Positions 1-7,818 of a DNA stretch of 64,000 bases are shown piece after piece. A program made the translations under genes and the position numbers. The number at the start of each line of letters is the position of its first letter. The stretch's first letter is position 1. The stretch lies in the NCBI RefSeq assembly GCF_041505935.1, contig NZ_CP140110.1; one strand, 5' to 3'. The DNA is from Fervidobacterium_A thailandense. Its GTDB lineage: Bacteria; Thermotogota; Thermotogae; Thermotogales; Fervidobacteriaceae. Under the pieces are notes generated by a model. The model was not told the DNA's origin, did not search any database, and saw only the letters and a list, made by a program, of their open reading frames with translations.

Positions 1-1338
1 ATGTCCTCTTACGTGAAGGACAAAATTCTTTCCCTACTAAGGGAAAAGGTCAGCAGACAACAGTGGGAACACTGGTTCATAGATTTTTCGGTAAAACGCA
101 TCGAAGGTACCCACGTGATTTTCGAAGTGGGTAATTTGTTCATAAAGGGATATTTGGAGAAGAAGTTTGACAAGATCATTCGCAAAGCCGTTTCAGAAGT
201 GCTTGGTCAGGGGGCGACCTACGAGATAGTTTACGCCGAGATCCTACAAAACGACATGACGGTACACGATAACAACCAGGCCCTTGTGAAAAAACGGCCA
301 GTTCTGATAACACCACTGAATCCAAAGTACACGTTCGATAACTTTGTGGTAGACGAGTTTAACCAGTTCGCTTATAACCTACTTCTGGAGGCCGCTAAAA
401 AACCTGGAACTTACAACCCGATTTTCATCTACAGCGAGGCTGGAATGGGAAAAACCCACCTCGTGCAAGCGTTCGGTAATTATCTCTTAACGGAAAACCC
501 GGATCTGAGGTTTGCGTACTTAACAAGCGAGCAATTTATGAACGAACTAATAAACAAGATAAAGTCGGGAACAGTGGAAGAGTTTAGGGAAAAGTACAGG
601 CGAAAGATTGACGTGCTTGTTATAGACGACATCCAGTTCCTCGCCGGTAAGAAAGGCATTCAGATCGAACTTTTCCATACGTTCAACGCCCTCTACGAAT
701 CTGGCAAACAGATTATCGTCTGCTCGGACCGTCCCCCTAAGGAGCTGAAAGATTTCCAGGAGAGAGTTATCTCCCGTTTCCAGATGGGCGTGATTGCGCA
801 GATAAAAACCCCTTCGAAAGAGGCACTGAAAAAGATCGCGTTCAAAGTTGTCGAAGACGAGAAGGTGAAGATTCCTCCTGAGATAATTAATTTCATCGCG
901 ACCCACATTAAAGGGAGCATCAGGGTGCTGAAGGGAGCCATAGTAAAGGTAATAGCTTACAAGAGCATGTACGACTATGTGGATCTTGAAATTGTGAAGA
1001 ACCTTTTGAGGGACAACCTCGAAATGGAAAACCATAATCATGCTCCCGATGTTATCGAGCTGATAGCCAAACAATTCGGAGTTTCTAAAGAGGATCTCCT
1101 ATCATCTAAAAAAGACAGAAAGACTTCGTTGGCTCGTCAGATCAGTATGTACGTGCTGAACAAAAAGTACGAACTTTCAGTCAGGAAGATCGCGGAGATG
1201 TTCGGAAAAACGCATCCGGCGGTTGTAAGTGCGATTAAAAACGTTGAAGAGATGATCAAAACGGACAAATTTTTGGCAAATTTAGTCAGATTAGCTTTCG
1301 AAAGTTCGGATCAACACGCAGGAAAGCTGATGTCTTGA
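1..1338 (+). CDS. dnaA: Chromosomal replication initiator protein DnaA
   Basis: DnaA binds origin DNA boxes and opens the duplex for helicase loading. The 445-residue product has the usual layout: a helical N-terminal domain (about 1-85), a short linker, an AAA+ ATPase with Walker A EAGMGKT (146-152) and Walker B VLVIDDIQFL (about 204-213), and a C-terminal DNA-binding domain with the DnaA signature around KYELSVRKIAEMFG and THPAVVSAI. The length is typical of the family. The start codon is base 1, so the upstream region, where an origin might lie, cannot be seen. No dnaN follows it, unlike the order in many bacteria; the next gene is a ferredoxin with its own promoter. Confidence 0.97.
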   Translation: MSSYVKDKILSLLREKVSRQQWEHWFIDFSVKRIEGTHVIFEVGNLFIKGYLEKKFDKIIRKAVSEVLGQGATYEIVYAEILQNDMTVHDNNQALVKKRPVLITPLNPKYTFDNFVVDEFNQFAYNLLLEAAKKPGTYNPIFIYSEAGMGKTHLVQAFGNYLLTENPDLRFAYLTSEQFMNELINKIKSGTVEEFREKYRRKIDVLVIDDIQFLAGKKGIQIELFHTFNALYESGKQIIVCSDRPPKELKDFQERVISRFQMGVIAQIKTPSKEALKKIAFKVVEDEKVKIPPEIINFIATHIKGSIRVLKGAIVKVIAYKSMYDYVDLEIVKNLLRDNLEMENHNHAPDVIELIAKQFGVSKEDLLSSKKDRKTSLARQISMYVLNKKYELSVRKIAEMFGKTHPAVVSAIKNVEEMIKTDKFLANLVRLAFESSDQHAGKLMS

Positions 1339-1367
1339 AGATGTCTTATTAAAAGAGTTGTCAGAGT

Positions 1368-1396
1368 TTGCAAAAAAATATCCATCGTGGTATAAT
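1368..1396 (+). promoter_or_regulatory. Predicted sigma-A promoter of the ferredoxin gene
   Basis: TTGCAA at 1368-1373 and a perfect TATAAT at 1391-1396 are separated by 17 bases. The ferredoxin start codon lies 34 bases downstream with a good GGGAGG Shine-Dalgarno. This indicates that the ferredoxin is transcribed separately from dnaA. Confidence 0.7.
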
Positions 1397-1430
1397 CCTG
1401 ATGAGGCCGGAGAAAGGGAGGTGCTAAAGC

Positions 1431-1610
1431 ATGAAGGTCAGAGTTGACGAAGCGACGTGCATCGGGTGTGGCGTTTGCGAAAACTTGTGCCCCGATGTTT
1501 TCAAGCTCGGTGACGATATGAAGGCGAAAGTGCTCCAACCTGAAACGGACCTTGAGTGCGCGAAAGACGCGGCGGACAGCTGTCCAACGGCGGCGATTAT
1601 AATCGAGTGA
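1431..1610 (+). CDS. Single-cluster [4Fe-4S] ferredoxin
   Basis: This 59-residue low-potential electron carrier was found by reading between longer ORFs. It carries CIGCGVC (Cys10, Cys13, Cys16) and a distal CP (Cys51), the four expected ligands of one [4Fe-4S] cluster, plus Cys20 and Cys43. From memory, Thermotoga maritima ferredoxin has the same cluster ligands with Cys20-Cys43 as a disulfide, and the whole chain looks very similar. The start is the ATG preceded by GGGAGG. The gene is monocistronic between a clear promoter and a clear terminator. A natural partner is the Mbx locus further along the window; that pairing is an inference. Confidence 0.93.
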   Translation: MKVRVDEATCIGCGVCENLCPDVFKLGDDMKAKVLQPETDLECAKDAADSCPTAAIIIE

Positions 1611-1631
1611 GAGTGGGGACAGCGGCACGCT

Positions 1632-1657
1632 GGGGGGGTTTTTCCCCCCGTTTTTCT
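1632..1657 (+). terminator. Rho-independent terminator after ferredoxin
   Basis: A run of seven G (1632-1638), a five-T loop and six C (1644-1649) form a stem, followed by G and a T-rich tail (1651-1657). It lies about 20 bases after the ferredoxin stop. Confidence 0.8.
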
Positions 1658-1760
1658 TTATGTAAAACGGCAAAGTTGGAGAATGCAAACGCTAAACTGG
1701 TAACGCAATTGTTTTTCGCTGAAAAGCAAAGTTATTCGTCTTTGGCAAGAATGTATGTGC

Positions 1761-1766
1761 TATAAT
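1761..1766 (+). promoter_or_regulatory. Putative -10 element upstream of the 616-residue membrane protein
   Basis: A perfect TATAAT lies about 95 bases before the gene start in the 250-base gap after the ferredoxin. No convincing -35 sequence is visible at 16-18 bases upstream, so this is only a tentative promoter. Apart from this and the terminator the gap shows nothing else. Confidence 0.4.
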
Positions 1767-1860
1767 ATAATTGTTCAGCGCCGAATTCAAAACTTTTTCA
1801 ACGGTCGTTCGGTAATCGCTTAGAACTACCATAAAACGGAGAAAGGGAAGGTGTGAGACG

Positions 1861-3711
1861 GTGAAGGTAAAGAGGCTACTGGTCTTGCTTTGTGTCGGCG
1901 CTCTTCTACTCTTATCCCAACCCCTTTGGGCCCTCGACCTGGAAACTGCAAAGAGTCTGTACGTAAGTATGCTCGATGGAAAGCACGAGTTCAGCCGTGA
2001 GGTAAAAAAGAGCATTTTCGAAGAGCTGCCGTTTTACCGCTTCTTCAAAATCTACATAGTTGGCTCAGTTGAGAGAACGGAGACGACGAAGAAGACTGGC
2101 GATTATTTGGAACCATTCTTTCTGGAAAGCATAAAAGGAGATAATGAGGAAACGATACTCGCAAAGGCGATATACCTCACTTGGTGGGAAGCGAAGCTGA
2201 ACAACAGGCCGCATACTGTCGAAATTGTCAAGAACTCCCCAATTTTCAACGATTTCTTCAATGAGTACCAGATGCGAATAACGGAAGCGTTCGGTAACTA
2301 CGCCCAAGATCTCGCGGCATTCTTACTGGGAGTGGACGTTGACGTTCCCTACGTTCCCGAAGAACTTACCAAAATCAGGGAAAAGATCGTAAATGCCGAC
2401 TTTGTTTATGAACCCGTTTACGATGGTAGGGAGTCCCACGTTGTGTCCCTCTTGATGTCAAACCCGGATATCGTTAAATCTATAGTTGAGAATTTCGGTG
2501 AAATAAGGTCAGAGCGCGACAAATTCGATGCCGAAACACTCCTGTCCAGAACCCGCGCGATGATTTTCAGGACAGCCTTCTCTCAGATTGCCGGTCTCAA
2601 AGACGAAATCGCCCAAGAATTTGTTAAACTTTCTCCAAAATCCTTGAATTTACTCTGGGTTCGATGGATAGCGTACCTGATAATTTTCTTGATTGGATAC
2701 TTTAAGCTAAAGAACACCGAAATTCCCCTTATGCTCCTTCTGGCTGGTGAAACAGTTTACATTGGTACGGCGCTAAACATTTCATCCCCCGTCGATGGTA
2801 TGATTTACGGAATCGCCGCGGCTGTAGCGATTCTTTTCTCGATCTTTTATTTCGTCGCTAAGAAAAAGTGGAACTTCGCGATACTATCGCTCCTCACACT
2901 CGTGTCACTCTTTATTCCACAGGCTGCGACAACAAATTTGATAATGACGGACAACTTCACCAACTCGCCCTTTTATAACTCGCTACTTCAAGACGTCCTT
3001 AGGGATCCACTTGGAAAAGTTCAGAGGAGCTTGAAGAATTACAACACAGCATTGAACGAATCAGTCCAAAGTTTCTCTTCTCTCATCGGCGAGTTGGGAA
3101 TTTCGGATACCGAAATCGATCAGTCACTCTTTGAACCAAGCAATTTTGACGGTCGTATCAAGTTTGCCGGTGAACTCAAACTGAAACACAAAGATCAGAA
3201 AAACCTTATCGACGATTTCCTCTACTTTGAGAGAAAAAGAGCTTCAAGCGTGATGAATGAGATAGCGAACGTAAGATCCGTGCTTACAAGGGCCGCAGAA
3301 ATTTCCTCAGAACCTCTGAGACGAGAGTTTTACAACTTTGTCGAATCCAACTTTGAGGGCCAACATCGTGAGCTTCTTGAAGACGCCTTGAGATCTACGA
3401 AAACCAAGAGGTACGTGGCCGTCGGTGGCTTCTCAGTAAGAAATATTTTCGTGTCCTATCTGATGCTGTACGTTGCGCTCTTTCTGATCGCGCTCAACAG
3501 ACGTGAAAGTTTCATCCCCATCGCCGGAGCTTTTGCTTCCTCACTAGTTTCCTTCTTCAATGCCCAAGAGTTCTTCGTACAATCTGGCGTACCGACGATA
3601 CTGATAAGCTTAGTTTACCAAATCCCCATCGGCCTGATTCTAACGATCATACTCGGTTTACTCTGGTTCAGAGGAAACCACTCTTTTGAGTCTGTTCGAC
3701 GATATGATTAG
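1861..3711 (+). CDS. Exported/membrane protein of unknown function (616 aa)
   Basis: No family is recognised. The start is a GTG preceded by GGAAGGTG. The product begins with a signal peptide (KR, a hydrophobic stretch, cleavage likely near residue 24), then about 240 residues of probable extracytoplasmic helical domain. Around residues 264-355 there are about four closely spaced membrane segments, then a charged, helical, possibly coiled-coil domain (about 365-520), and finally two or three more membrane segments before the end (about 525-608). The last residues, ESVRRYD, and the stop codon lie inside a dispersed repeat that recurs at 15.1 kb, so the native C-terminus may have been altered. 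There is no cotranscribed neighbour from which to infer a role. Confidence 0.75.
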   Translation: MKVKRLLVLLCVGALLLLSQPLWALDLETAKSLYVSMLDGKHEFSREVKKSIFEELPFYRFFKIYIVGSVERTETTKKTGDYLEPFFLESIKGDNEETILAKAIYLTWWEAKLNNRPHTVEIVKNSPIFNDFFNEYQMRITEAFGNYAQDLAAFLLGVDVDVPYVPEELTKIREKIVNADFVYEPVYDGRESHVVSLLMSNPDIVKSIVENFGEIRSERDKFDAETLLSRTRAMIFRTAFSQIAGLKDEIAQEFVKLSPKSLNLLWVRWIAYLIIFLIGYFKLKNTEIPLMLLLAGETVYIGTALNISSPVDGMIYGIAAAVAILFSIFYFVAKKKWNFAILSLLTLVSLFIPQAATTNLIMTDNFTNSPFYNSLLQDVLRDPLGKVQRSLKNYNTALNESVQSFSSLIGELGISDTEIDQSLFEPSNFDGRIKFAGELKLKHKDQKNLIDDFLYFERKRASSVMNEIANVRSVLTRAAEISSEPLRREFYNFVESNFEGQHRELLEDALRSTKTKRYVAVGGFSVRNIFVSYLMLYVALFLIALNRRESFIPIAGAFASSLVSFFNAQEFFVQSGVPTILISLVYQIPIGLILTIILGLLWFRGNHSFESVRRYD

Positions 3712-3790
3712 AGTTTGCTGATAGAGGGTATACCCCTCGTCCTTAAACAAAAATCTCGGTCTTTGAAATCATCCTTCGGCTCGCAAAAAC
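3687..3790 (+). repeat. Dispersed repeat, copy 1 (inverse copy at 15063-15165)
   Basis: This 104-base stretch matches the reverse complement of 15063-15165. The first 28 bases (TGAGTCTGTTCG to TTAGAGT) are identical. A middle part shares AGGGTATA, and a final block of about 40 bases (from TCGGTCTTTGAAATC through CTTCGGCTCGCAAAAAC) is nearly identical. It contains the last codons and stop of the membrane protein gene, and ends about 100 bases before the transposase gene. It codes for no recognisable domain. Confidence 0.8.
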
Positions 3791-4950
3791 GCTGTTTTTC
3801 TCAGCTTTGCCAAAACATCATCCCCGCTGCTCTCGCAGCTTGACTTCTTCAGTATTCCACTTTCATTTACTCAACACGCTCCACAACTCAGCCAAACGCA
3901 AATAGCTCTTCAAAATGATTCACCAGGTACTCCACCAGTGGTCTTTGTATCTTCACCCAGTCTCCTGGCTCTTGCATTCTCAACTTCCGCTTGATGTTGT
4001 GGAGCACAACGAACGCTTTGATGTACTCAATCACGTTCGATAACTTCTTGAATCCTCTTCTGATTTGTGTGAACATCGCAAGAAGGCTGTTTCTGGATTC
4101 TACCGCTTGATTTACTCTGGAGCTGATGGTTTTGTGGGAAATGTTCAGATACTCACAGGCTTGAGCGTATGAGGTTAATCCATCAGATAGCACAAGCTTA
4201 GGCTGACAAGGGGATATTAGCTTGATGGCTTGGAGCGTATCACGGTTGAGAGAGACACGGAAGTTAGCAATCAGGTAGTTATCGAAGCTAACGGCAAGGA
4301 AGACATAGACAGTATCGGTCTTTCCCTTTGAAGCGAGTTTTTCGAACTTTTCATCGACACAAAGGACCTCAAAATGGATGGGAGTAAACTTGATGGCAGA
4401 AGAGAGTGCTTTTATCCAGCGGTAGATGGTAGAAACACTCGGGGAGTAGCCGTTGAGAGATAGGACGTTTCTGATTTGTCTGAATGAGAGGTTAGAGAAG
4501 AAGAGGATGAAGGCAAGAAGGCAGATGAAGAGAGGGTAGTTTGGGGAGAAAGGCAGGATGTTGGTTTGAGGAGAGGAGTTTTTGAGTAAGTAAACGTTAG
4601 ACTTATACTTGCATTTACGGCAGCGGAAACGGACGAAAGAAGAGCGAATTTTGTAGATTTCCATGGTAGTGTTGCAGTGAGGGCACCTGGGGTAGGAGAA
4701 GTTGAAGAGCTTGTTAGGGTTGGGTGAGCGAGAGGCCTTTGGGAAGGAGAAAGTGCGTTTGCAGCTTTGGCAGATGAAGCTGAAGACCTGGGTAAGGGAG
4801 CCGTCAGGAGCACGGCGAAAGTAGCGGGAATTGACGTAGACTTTGGGATGATGGCAGTAAGGACAAGAGGGTCTTTGAGGAAGGTTGAGTTTTCTAGGCA
4901 TAGGGTATACCTCCTTTCGTGGGGTGGAGGGGGGTGTACCCCTTTTTAAG
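3791..4950 (-). mobile_element. Insertion sequence carrying the transposase (ends approximate)
   Basis: The element is bounded on the right by an abrupt join to a short HD-GYP-like coding fragment starting at 4951. Its left end lies somewhere between the dispersed repeat (ending at 3790) and the transposase stop. GGGTATACCCC occurs on the left at 3727 and GGGTGTACCCC on the right near 4935, but because both are near palindromes they do not settle where the terminal inverted repeats are. No target-site duplication could be identified by eye. Confidence 0.5.
3888..4901 (-). CDS. IS transposase with two zinc ribbons and a DDE domain
   Basis: This 337-residue transposase has two N-terminal zinc ribbons (CPYC...CQSC and CPHC...CRKC) followed by a DDE domain resembling the IS6/IS240 type. 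The probable catalytic residues are the D of LCVDEKF, the D of VLSDGLTSY and the E of NQAVESRNSLL. A helix-turn-helix-like region (SFRQIRNVLSLNGYSPSVSTIYRW) lies between the ribbons and the DDE domain. The ATG after AAGGAGG was chosen; the reading frame stays open 21 codons further upstream, but those codons cover the ribosome binding site. The frame is intact, so the element could be active. The exact IS family is not certain. Confidence 0.88.
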   Translation of the reverse strand: MPRKLNLPQRPSCPYCHHPKVYVNSRYFRRAPDGSLTQVFSFICQSCKRTFSFPKASRSPNPNKLFNFSYPRCPHCNTTMEIYKIRSSFVRFRCRKCKYKSNVYLLKNSSPQTNILPFSPNYPLFICLLAFILFFSNLSFRQIRNVLSLNGYSPSVSTIYRWIKALSSAIKFTPIHFEVLCVDEKFEKLASKGKTDTVYVFLAVSFDNYLIANFRVSLNRDTLQAIKLISPCQPKLVLSDGLTSYAQACEYLNISHKTISSRVNQAVESRNSLLAMFTQIRRGFKKLSNVIEYIKAFVVLHNIKRKLRMQEPGDWVKIQRPLVEYLVNHFEELFAFG

Positions 4951-4952
4951 GA

Positions 4953-4982
4953 ATTATACAACAATTCGGTGGGTTTTCATAA
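4953..4982 (-). promoter_or_regulatory. Predicted promoter of the transposase gene
   Basis: On the minus strand a TTATGA (4977-4982) lies 18 bases before a perfect TATAAT (4953-4958). It points into the transposase gene, whose start is about 50 bases downstream. The promoter lies in the HD-GYP-derived fragment, not in the IS proper. The same arrangement occurs at 11043-11072. Confidence 0.5.
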
Positions 4983-4983
4983 T
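4955..4983 (+). promoter_or_regulatory. Possible promoter of the BMP/ABC operon at the IS junction
   Basis: TATACA (4955-4960) and CATAAT (4978-4983) are 17 bases apart, about 40 bases before the BMP gene start. Each differs from consensus by one or two bases. If real, the operon is read from sequence next to the IS. Confidence 0.35.
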
Positions 4984-5025
4984 TTCATGGAACAGTCTAC
5001 ACTCTTTTAGAGGGAGGGAGAAAGC

Positions 5026-6126
5026 ATGAAAAGACTGTTGGTACTCTTCCTGATGGTTCTCGTTCTCGCGGTAGGCTTCGCGTTCAAGGCCATTATGGTC
5101 ACCGACACCGGAGGCCTGGGAGACAAATCCTTCAACGACGGTACTTGGGCCGGTATCCAGAAGGCGGCAAAGGAACTCGGTATCGAAGCTAAGGTTATCA
5201 TGTCGAACGAACAATCAGACTACATACCGAACCTCACAAAGGCCGCCCAGGAAGTGCTTAAAGAAAAAGACGGAGGTATTGTCTTTGCCGTTGGTTTCAT
5301 GATGCAAGATGCCCTTGAAAAAGTTGCGAGACAGTTCCCAACGGTTTATTTTGCCGGTATCGATATCGCTTTTGAAAAGGAGTTGCCCAACGTCATCAAC
5401 TTCCTTTTCAAAGAACAAGAATCGGCGTTCCTCGTCGGATACATCGCCGCGGCTATGACCAGGACCGGTAAGGTCGGCTTCGTTGGTGGCATCCCCATCC
5501 CACCGGTTGAAAGGTTCAGGTACGGTTACGAGGCCGGTATTAAGGCGTACATGGACCTCAAAGGAAAAAAGATTACGGTCATTCGTGGTTACACAAACGA
5601 GTTCAGCGATCCAAAGAAGGGCAAGGACCTTGCAAATTCCCAGTTCTCACAAGGCGTTGACATAATCTTCGCGGCGGCTGGTGCTTGCGGTAACGGCGTT
5701 ATCGAGGCAGCTAAAGAGAGAAGTGAAAAGCTCGCCGGTAAAGGTTACGAAAACATCAAGAATTACGCGCTCTCAGGTAAACCACTGTACTACGCGATTG
5801 GTGTCGACGTTGACCAGGATTACATGGCTCCCGGTATCGTTCTTACAAGTGCTATGAAAGGTATAGATACCGCTGGCTATTACGGTGTGATGTGGGCGTA
5901 CAAAGGCCAGTTCAAAGGTGGTTTGAAGGTGCTTGGTCTTAAGGAAAACGGTGTCAGAACATCCGAAATGAAGTACACGAAAGAGATCATAGAAAAACTT
6001 GCGCCGGGTGTTCTCAAAGAACTCGAGTATCTCAAAGGTCTCATCATCGAAGGTAAGATCGTAGTGCCCGATTCCGAAGAAGCGTTGAAAGCTTTCACCG
6101 TGAAAGGTGTTAGACTGCCAAGGTAA
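5026..6126 (+). CDS. BMP-family (PnrA-like) nucleoside-binding protein of an ABC transporter
   Basis: This is the substrate-binding component of a nucleoside-type ABC importer acting outside the cytoplasmic membrane. The 366-residue product starts with a signal peptide and continues with the BMP/Med family pattern: VTDTGGLGDKSFND near the mature N-terminus, GIDIAFEKELPNVINFLFKE, VGFVGGIPIPPVERFRYGYEAG and the C-terminal IVVPDSEEALKAF. Most family members are lipoproteins, but no cysteine is visible at the end of the signal sequence, so this one may be free or anchored otherwise. A strong AGGGAGGGAG ribosome site precedes the ATG. It heads a set with an ATPase and two permeases, separated from them by an attenuator-like hairpin. 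Confidence 0.92.
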   Translation: MKRLLVLFLMVLVLAVGFAFKAIMVTDTGGLGDKSFNDGTWAGIQKAAKELGIEAKVIMSNEQSDYIPNLTKAAQEVLKEKDGGIVFAVGFMMQDALEKVARQFPTVYFAGIDIAFEKELPNVINFLFKEQESAFLVGYIAAAMTRTGKVGFVGGIPIPPVERFRYGYEAGIKAYMDLKGKKITVIRGYTNEFSDPKKGKDLANSQFSQGVDIIFAAAGACGNGVIEAAKERSEKLAGKGYENIKNYALSGKPLYYAIGVDVDQDYMAPGIVLTSAMKGIDTAGYYGVMWAYKGQFKGGLKVLGLKENGVRTSEMKYTKEIIEKLAPGVLKELEYLKGLIIEGKIVVPDSEEALKAFTVKGVRLPR

Positions 6127-6161
6127 TCTACTAAACCGGAGCTTTGAAGTTCAAAATGTTT

Positions 6162-6186
6162 CGGGGGCCATTGCGCCCCCGTTTTA
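6162..6186 (+). terminator. Terminator or attenuator between BMP gene and ABC ATPase
   Basis: CGGGGGC (6162-6168) pairs with GCCCCCG (6175-6181), followed by TTTT. Partial readthrough here would give more binding protein than membrane components, a common arrangement in binding-protein-dependent transporters. Confidence 0.75.
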
Positions 6187-6252
6187 CAGAGATACTTGTT
6201 ATGAGAGTACGAGTTTTCATCCAAGTAATATACCTTTTGGAGGTGTAACCAG

Positions 6253-7818
6253 GTGGCGTTGGAGACTAACGAAATTAAAAACGTTCATCCTTACGCGGTA
6301 GAGATGATAGACATAACGAAGCGATTCCCCGGGGTTCTGGCCAACGATCGTGTCACACTTCGCGTTAAAACTGGTGAAATACACGCCATCGTTGGGGAAA
6401 ACGGAGCCGGTAAGAGTACTTTGATGAACCAGCTTTACGGTTTGTACCACCCCGACAGCGGGGAAATACGAATATTCGGCGAACCGAAAAAGTTTCACGA
6501 CCCACGCGATGCGATCAAAGCGGGTATTGGAATGGTGCACCAACACTTCATGCTTGTGGATACTTTGACGGTGGCTGAAAACGTGGTGCTCGGTAGCGAA
6601 CCGGTGAAGGGACTTAATTTCGACTTGAACAGAGCGCGCGAGGAAGTCAAAAAGCTTTCGGAAGCTTATGGACTTTACGTGGATATAGACGCAAAGATTG
6701 AGGATATTCCCGTTGGAATGCAGCAAAGGGTGGAGATAATAAAGACGTTATATAGAGGAGCCAACATTATTATCCTCGACGAGCCCACGGCGGTTCTGAC
6801 ACCGCAAGAAGTCGAGGAACTTTTCGAAATCATGAGGAATCTGAAAAAGTCCGGTAAGACGATCCTGTTCATCTCACACAAGCTCAACGAAGTTATGGAA
6901 ATCAGTGACCGGATCACCGTCATGCGTGGCGGAAGAGTAACGGCGGAACTTATAACAAAAGAAACTAACGAGAGAGAAATAGCGCGTGCAATGGTGGGAA
7001 GGGATGTTGTACTCAAACTTGATAAACCTCCCCACAAACCAAAAGAGGTTGTTTTCGAGGTTAAAAATCTATGGGTGAAAGACAACAGACACCTTGATGC
7101 CGTTAGGGACGTTTCCTTCCAGGTCAGGGCTGGCGAAATCGTGGGAATCGCCGGTGTGGCCGGAAACGGCCAAACGGAACTGGTTGAAGCGATAACTGGT
7201 CTTAGAAAGGTCGAAAGCGGCGAGATATTCTTCTTGGGCAAGAACGTTACCGGTGCACATCCAAGACAGCTGCGGGAGATGGGCATGTCACACATAGCTG
7301 AAGACAGACTAAAATACGCTCTCATCAAACCTTTCCCAGCTTATTACAATGCGATCCTCGGCAGACACTACAAAACTCCGTTCGCGCGGGGCGCTTTCTT
7401 GAACCACAGAGACATAAAGAGTTACACAGCGGAGCTCATGGAGGAATTTGATGTTCGCCCACGCATCATCGAACATTTAGGAGGCAATTTCTCAGGTGGG
7501 AACCAGCAAAAACTCGTGGTTGGTAGGGAAATAAAAGCCAATCCTAAATTCATGGTGGTGGCCCAACCAACGAGGGGATTAGACGTTGGCGCCATCGAGT
7601 TCATCCATCGCCAAATCCTGAGGATGAGGGAACAGGACGTGGCCATACTTCTAATCTCTATGGAACTCGAGGAAATTTTCTCACTGAGTGACAGGATCTT
7701 AGTCATGTACGAAGGACAGATCATGGGAGAGGTAAAGCCCGAAGAAACGACAGTGGAAGAAGTCGGGCTCATGATGGCTGGTAAGCGACTTGAAGAGATC
7801 AGAGGTGGTAAGAGATGA
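6253..7818 (+). CDS. Nucleoside-type ABC transporter ATP-binding protein, two NBDs
   Basis: This is the energy-coupling ATPase of the BMP importer. Its 521 residues hold two nucleotide-binding domains. The first has Walker A GENGAGKST (48-56), Q-loop MVHQHFMLV, signature PVGMQQRVEI and Walker B IIILDEPTAVL. The second has a Walker A-like GVAGNGQTE lacking the lysine, signature NFSGGNQQK and AQPTRGLD. A degenerate second site is normal in this sugar/nucleoside class. The start is the GTG after GGAGGTG. The stop overlaps the first permease start (ATGA), so the genes are translationally coupled. Confidence 0.93.
   Translation: MALETNEIKNVHPYAVEMIDITKRFPGVLANDRVTLRVKTGEIHAIVGENGAGKSTLMNQLYGLYHPDSGEIRIFGEPKKFHDPRDAIKAGIGMVHQHFMLVDTLTVAENVVLGSEPVKGLNFDLNRAREEVKKLSEAYGLYVDIDAKIEDIPVGMQQRVEIIKTLYRGANIIILDEPTAVLTPQEVEELFEIMRNLKKSGKTILFISHKLNEVMEISDRITVMRGGRVTAELITKETNEREIARAMVGRDVVLKLDKPPHKPKEVVFEVKNLWVKDNRHLDAVRDVSFQVRAGEIVGIAGVAGNGQTELVEAITGLRKVESGEIFFLGKNVTGAHPRQLREMGMSHIAEDRLKYALIKPFPAYYNAILGRHYKTPFARGAFLNHRDIKSYTAELMEEFDVRPRIIEHLGGNFSGGNQQKLVVGREIKANPKFMVVAQPTRGLDVGAIEFIHRQILRMREQDVAILLISMELEEIFSLSDRILVMYEGQIMGEVKPEETTVEEVGLMMAGKRLEEIRGGKR

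Larger units (their letters stand above)
4951..4999 (+). pseudogene. Short HD-GYP gene fragment at the right junction of the IS
   Basis: Read on the plus strand this gives ELYNNSVGFHNFMEQS, matching ELYNNPVVFHNFIEQS in the HD-GYP remnant at 10789-11072 (minus strand). The two differ at only a handful of bases over about 50. Here the frame stops shortly after the match. It is too short to be functional as protein and is best seen as a scar left when the IS or a rearrangement destroyed an HD-GYP gene copy. Confidence 0.65.

Noticed and set aside
3888..4813. Other long frames overlapping the transposase, including one at 4412-4813 rich in Ser/Pro
   Set aside because: These are shadow frames of the transposase gene with no ribosome site and no family pattern.
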